A stretch of DNA of 56,026 nt from Chloroflexota bacterium (GTDB taxonomy: Bacteria; Chloroflexota; Anaerolineae; Aggregatilineales; Phototrophicaceae). The notes below the pieces were generated by a model. The model did no database searches and had not been told where the DNA came from. It saw only the letters and a program-made list of their open reading frames with translations. Made by a program: the position numbers and the translations under genes. The stretch lies in assembly GCA_026707745.1 (NCBI GenBank), contig JAPOWG010000074.1, positions 1-56,026 of the forward strand, given 5' to 3'. This document shows positions 52,956 to 56,026 of the stretch, one piece after another (position 1 is the first letter of the stretch; each line of letters starts with the position of its first letter).

Positions 52956-53825
52956 TTAACCCTTGACCGCGCCGAAGGTCAAACCGCTGACCAGGTTGCG
53001 CTGTACCAGAATGACAAAGATGACCGCAGGGACCATCATAATCACACTCATGGCGGCCATGCCACGCCAATCGACCGTGAATTGCTCGGTGAAGGCGAAC
53101 AGGCCGGGCGGGAAGGTTTTGGCGGCGTTGTTGCGCGCAAGGACGCTGACGATCTGAAATTCGTTCCAGGCAGCCAGAAAAGCGAATATGGCAGCCGTCG
53201 CCAAGCCGGGCAAGGACAGTGGCAGTTCGATACGCCAGAAAGCTGACCAATGACCGCAGCCGTCGATATAGGCTGATTCGGTCAACTCCTGCGGGATCTG
53301 GCGGAAAAAGCCATCCATCAGCCAGGCGGTGAAAGGGATATTGACGGCGACATAAACAAATGCCAAGCCGAAAACATTATTAGTCAGTCCAGCACGGTTA
53401 AAGAGCAAAAAGAGCGGCAAACTCAGGGCGACGCCGGGTACCGAGCGCGAAAGCATGATGCCCAGGAAAAGCGTGGTATGAAAGCGGAAGCGGAAGCGTG
53501 CAAAAGCATAACCGGCCAGTGTGCCCAGTGAGACCGCGACAATCGTGCTGGTGCCGGCCGCCAAAAGCGAATTGCGCAAATAGGCTTCGACGGCGACGCG
53601 CTGTTGCACTTCGGGGTTCAAGCCGAACATATTAGCGTAGGCTTCCAGCGTCAAACGCCGCGGGATCCAAACCGGCGGAAAAGTGTTGATTTCCACATTG
53701 GGACGGAAAGCCGTCATGATGATCCAGAAGGCAGGCAATGCCAAAAAGAGCAGGATCAGCCAGGCGGCGGCATTCCAGATGATATCGTTGCGGCGGCGAT
53801 TGGGGCCCACGCTGCGCGTGATCAT
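52956..53825 (-). CDS. Sugar ABC transporter permease, MalG-like
   Basis: A 289-residue permease with six helices; the EAA loop is LTESAYIDGCGHWSAFWRIE (next residues LPLSLPG). A C-terminal LTFGAVKG end is typical. It overlaps the other permease gene by 4 bp (ATGA), so the two are coupled. It lies 23 bp upstream of the enolase-superfamily gene on the same strand. Confidence 0.93.
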   Translation of the reverse strand: MITRSVGPNRRRNDIIWNAAAWLILLFLALPAFWIIMTAFRPNVEINTFPPVWIPRRLTLEAYANMFGLNPEVQQRVAVEAYLRNSLLAAGTSTIVAVSLGTLAGYAFARFRFRFHTTLFLGIMLSRSVPGVALSLPLFLLFNRAGLTNNVFGLAFVYVAVNIPFTAWLMDGFFRQIPQELTESAYIDGCGHWSAFWRIELPLSLPGLATAAIFAFLAAWNEFQIVSVLARNNAAKTFPPGLFAFTEQFTVDWRGMAAMSVIMMVPAVIFVILVQRNLVSGLTFGAVKG

Positions 53826-54781
53826 CGCACGATCCTCGCCTTGACCAATTGCCGGAAGAAATACAGCGTGAAAAGCACGGACAGGAAAACGGTGATCCAG
53901 GACATAGCGCTGCCCAAGCCGAACTTGGTGTCCTCGATAGCCAGGCGCGTGATATAGGTCCAGAGCATTTCAGTACGTCGAGCCGGACCGCCGTCGGTCA
54001 TGATGCGCACGATATCGAAGGCGCGGGCGATATCCAGCGACATAATCGTCAAGGCGATGTAGGAAAAAGGCGCCAGCAGAGGGAATGTAATGAAGCGGAA
54101 CTTCTGCCAGCCGGAGGCGCCATCAACTTCCGCCGCTTCAAAGGTCTCGGTGGGCAGGGACAAGGTGCCGGCCAGCAAAATGATCGTCAAGACCGGGATA
54201 TTCATCCAAACCGAGGCCAGAATAATGGTGATCATGCCCAGCGGAACATCTACCAGCCAAGCGATCTGACCCTGCACTTGTATCAAGCCCAGGCTGATCA
54301 AGAAGTTGTTGACCAAGCCCACATTGGCATTGAAAAACCAGCGAAATTGCATGCCAACCAAGATGGGCGCGAACATCATCGGCACCATCAGCAGCGTACG
54401 CAGCAGGCTCTGCCCGACCGTAACGCGCGCCAGCAGCTGCGACAAAGCCAGGGAGATGACGTAGCTCAAATTGACCGACACCGCCAGGAAGACGATCGTG
54501 TTCCACAGCGAGCGCCAGAAAATATCGTCATTGAGCAGCTTCTGATAATTCCGCAGCGCCTTCGCCAATTGGAAGTTCAAGCTGTTGGGGCGCAGCAGTT
54601 CGTAGGGCGTGAAGCTGACGTACAAGGAATAAATCAAGGGAAAAGCGACTACCAGAAGGATCACCAAGACCGACGGCAGGATAAGCAAAAAGGGGAAGGG
54701 ACCGGCGTCAATCCGGTTGAACAGGTCGGCCTGCTTGGCGGCGTCGTTTTCGCTAGTCGATTTGGATTTTGCAAGCATCAA
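53822..54781 (-). CDS. Sugar ABC transporter permease, MalF-like
   Basis: A 319-residue permease with an EAA loop EAAEVDGASGWQKFRFITFP. The N-terminus is longer than usual and polar (MMLAKSKSTSENDAAKQADL). It pairs with the MalG-like protein and the binding protein encoded upstream. No ATPase gene lies in the operon. Confidence 0.93.
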   Translation of the reverse strand: MMLAKSKSTSENDAAKQADLFNRIDAGPFPFLLILPSVLVILLVVAFPLIYSLYVSFTPYELLRPNSLNFQLAKALRNYQKLLNDDIFWRSLWNTIVFLAVSVNLSYVISLALSQLLARVTVGQSLLRTLLMVPMMFAPILVGMQFRWFFNANVGLVNNFLISLGLIQVQGQIAWLVDVPLGMITIILASVWMNIPVLTIILLAGTLSLPTETFEAAEVDGASGWQKFRFITFPLLAPFSYIALTIMSLDIARAFDIVRIMTDGGPARRTEMLWTYITRLAIEDTKFGLGSAMSWITVFLSVLFTLYFFRQLVKARIVR

Positions 54782-54859
54782 GTTGTCGAAGGCGCTAAGA
54801 AATACCGCAATGGCACAAATTATAGCGGCAGTTCACGCGCTGGCGCTAGCAAACAAGAA

Positions 54860-54896
54860 AACCTGCGGTGATGAAGCGCATTCATCACCGCAGGTT
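54860..54896 (-). terminator. Strong hairpin between binding-protein and permease genes
   Basis: A perfect 16-bp inverted repeat (AACCTGCGGTGATGAA against TTCATCACCGCAGGTT) with a 5-base loop, followed on the minus strand by TTCTTGTTTG. It would lower transcription of the permeases relative to the binding protein or protect the upstream message. Confidence 0.85.
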
Positions 54897-54908
54897 AGGG
54901 GTATCGCC

Positions 54909-56026
54909 TTAGTCGTAATAGCCGGCGGATTCCATCAGTTCACGCGTGGCTTCCGCGGCGGCGTCCAACCCGGACTGCGCGTCAACATCGCCCAGGATGA
55001 TGGCTTGCAGTTGCGGGTAGAAGAGGTTGGAGAAGGGAATCCATTCGGCGATCAGCGGCGGCGTCTTGAAGTCTTGGCCGACCTGAATACGCGCCAATTC
55101 CAGCCGCTCGCGATCGAGTGGATTCTCGGCACCGGCAGCATCGGCGATGATGCGATCCCAAACATCGTCCCTAACAGGCAAGAAGCCCAACTGCGCTTCT
55201 TCGTAGGCGACGCGTTCGGAGGTCAGGAAGCGGATCAACTCGGCGCCGGCGGCCGGATTGGGCGCTGTCGCCGGGATCGAGAAGGCATGCGCGCCAGCCC
55301 AGCCGGAAGGACGCACGGCATCGCCGCCAACGGACAAGCCGGTGAAACCGCGCGCCAGACCGAAGTTGCCCGCGACCGTGCAGGAATCCGGATTCTGGAA
55401 GTAGCTGTACCAGCCGTACCATTCCAGTTTGATGGCGACATCGTTATTGCAGAAGTTCTGCGCCACGCCATCCCACAGCAGCGAGGTGGTGTCGGCCGGG
55501 ATGATGCCGTCCTGGTACCAGCCCGCGATCAATTCAGCGACGGCGACGCCGATGTCATCATTGAAAGTCGGCTCATAATTCTCGTCGAAGAGAGACCCGC
55601 CGCTGGCGAAGTGCATCTCGTAGAAGCGGCCAGTCAATGCCTCTTCCTTGCCCGCCAGGGTGTAGCCAAAGGTGCTGTGACCGTTCTCGACGAAGAAACG
55701 CGCTTGCTGGTCGATCTGTTCCAGCGTCGAGGGCACTACCAGTTCCTCACCGGTGGCATCCATGTAAGCGGCCGCGATCGCCTCGTCGGAATAGAGGTCG
55801 GCACGATAATGAATCGGGCTGATATCAGCATGGCGCGGCATCAAATACAGGTTGCCGTCTATGGTTGCCGAATCGAGGATGGCCGGGCTGAAAGCCGCCA
55901 GTTCTTCCTCGCTGAAGTAATCTTGCAGCGGATGCAAGAAGGGCGTGTACTGGGCGACGAAGCTGGTATGATCCCAGGCGACATCGTAATCCGCGGCGCC
56001 GGTCGCGAAGTCGACCTTAAGCTTTT
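54909..56026 (-). CDS. Sugar-binding protein of a CUT1-type ABC importer (5' end outside window)
   Basis: About 370 residues are seen; the frame is open to the right-hand end of the window (KLKVDFATGAADYDVAWDHT), so the signal peptide and start are missing. Family features: GTADYDV-type domain entry (GAADYDVAWDHTSFVAQY), MPRHADISPIHYRADLYSDE and RELMESAGYYD at the C-terminus. It belongs with the permeases at 53822 and 52956, separated from them by a strong hairpin. Confidence 0.9.
   Translation of the reverse strand, partial: KLKVDFATGAADYDVAWDHTSFVAQYTPFLHPLQDYFSEEELAAFSPAILDSATIDGNLYLMPRHADISPIHYRADLYSDEAIAAAYMDATGEELVVPSTLEQIDQQARFFVENGHSTFGYTLAGKEEALTGRFYEMHFASGGSLFDENYEPTFNDDIGVAVAELIAGWYQDGIIPADTTSLLWDGVAQNFCNNDVAIKLEWYGWYSYFQNPDSCTVAGNFGLARGFTGLSVGGDAVRPSGWAGAHAFSIPATAPNPAAGAELIRFLTSERVAYEEAQLGFLPVRDDVWDRIIADAAGAENPLDRERLELARIQVGQDFKTPPLIAEWIPFSNLFYPQLQAIILGDVDAQSGLDAAAEATRELMESAGYYD

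Overview
The window is about 56 kb of a bacterial chromosome with moderate-to-high GC, with clear Shine-Dalgarno sites, many GTG/TTG starts and sigma70-type promoters. It is almost wholly given over to uptake and breakdown of carbohydrates, sugar acids and nucleosides. I see no rRNA, tRNA, CRISPR array, integrase or transposase. The gene repertoire (many ABC importers, PfkB kinases, nucleoside hydrolases, Gfo/Idh/MocA oxidoreductases, enolase-superfamily dehydratases, a retropepsin/DUF5678 pair, and binding proteins with an AFAQ/AFAD signal-peptidase site but no lipobox) resembles Anaerolineae-type Chloroflexota. That assignment is an inference from style, not proof.

Layout. (A) 1-7023: end of a Dpp-type permease, then a co-directional operon with a BNR/sialidase-like protein, an enolase-superfamily dehydratase, a DapA-family aldolase, a PL22 oligogalacturonate-lyase-like propeller, a Gfo/Idh/MocA oxidoreductase and an alpha/beta hydrolase. 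This looks like breakdown of uronic-acid-containing material. (B) 7131-14124: a LacI regulator with its own promoter and operator, a CUT1-type sugar ABC importer, and two double-domain SnoaL-like proteins; a decayed piece of the second SnoaL gene lies upstream of lacI. (C) 14149-26291, minus strand: nucleoside hydrolase, YjbQ-like protein, PfkB kinase and ADP-ribosylglycohydrolase, then two paralogous membrane-anchored proteins tied to duplicated permease tails, then a BmpA-type nucleoside importer whose permeases carry unusual extra domains and whose operon contains a retropepsin-like protease and a DUF5678-like protein. (D) 26435-31298: small accessory genes (coiled-coil proteins, a membrane microprotein, a DUF4160/DUF2442 pair) around a nucleoside hydrolase and an M42-like peptidase. 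(E) 31629-44197: SIS isomerase, three further sugar-metabolism genes, a ribokinase-like kinase, a nucleoside hydrolase broken by one in-frame stop, a yeast-type cytosine deaminase, an Rbs-type importer and two tandem SGNH hydrolases. (F) 44207-51722: an IclR-centred cluster with a cytosolic binding-protein-like gene, two MaoC-like proteins, a Gfo/Idh/MocA oxidoreductase, a lactonase-type amidohydrolase, a class III CoA-transferase and an L-rhamnose mutarotase. (G) 51814-56026, minus strand: another enolase-superfamily dehydratase with a CUT1 importer whose binding protein runs off the window.

The most interesting signal is in region F. Two promoters about 3.9 kb apart, one on each strand, have the same design: TTGACA, 17 bp, TATATT, followed at once by two 14-bp A/T-flanked operator boxes 5 bp apart. 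They drive the cytosolic binding-protein-like gene and the CoA-transferase/MaoC/mutarotase operon. The neighbouring IclR protein is the natural candidate repressor. Together these genes look like a small, apparently uncharacterised regulon that takes a sugar (perhaps a 6-deoxyhexose) through lactone and acid to CoA chemistry.
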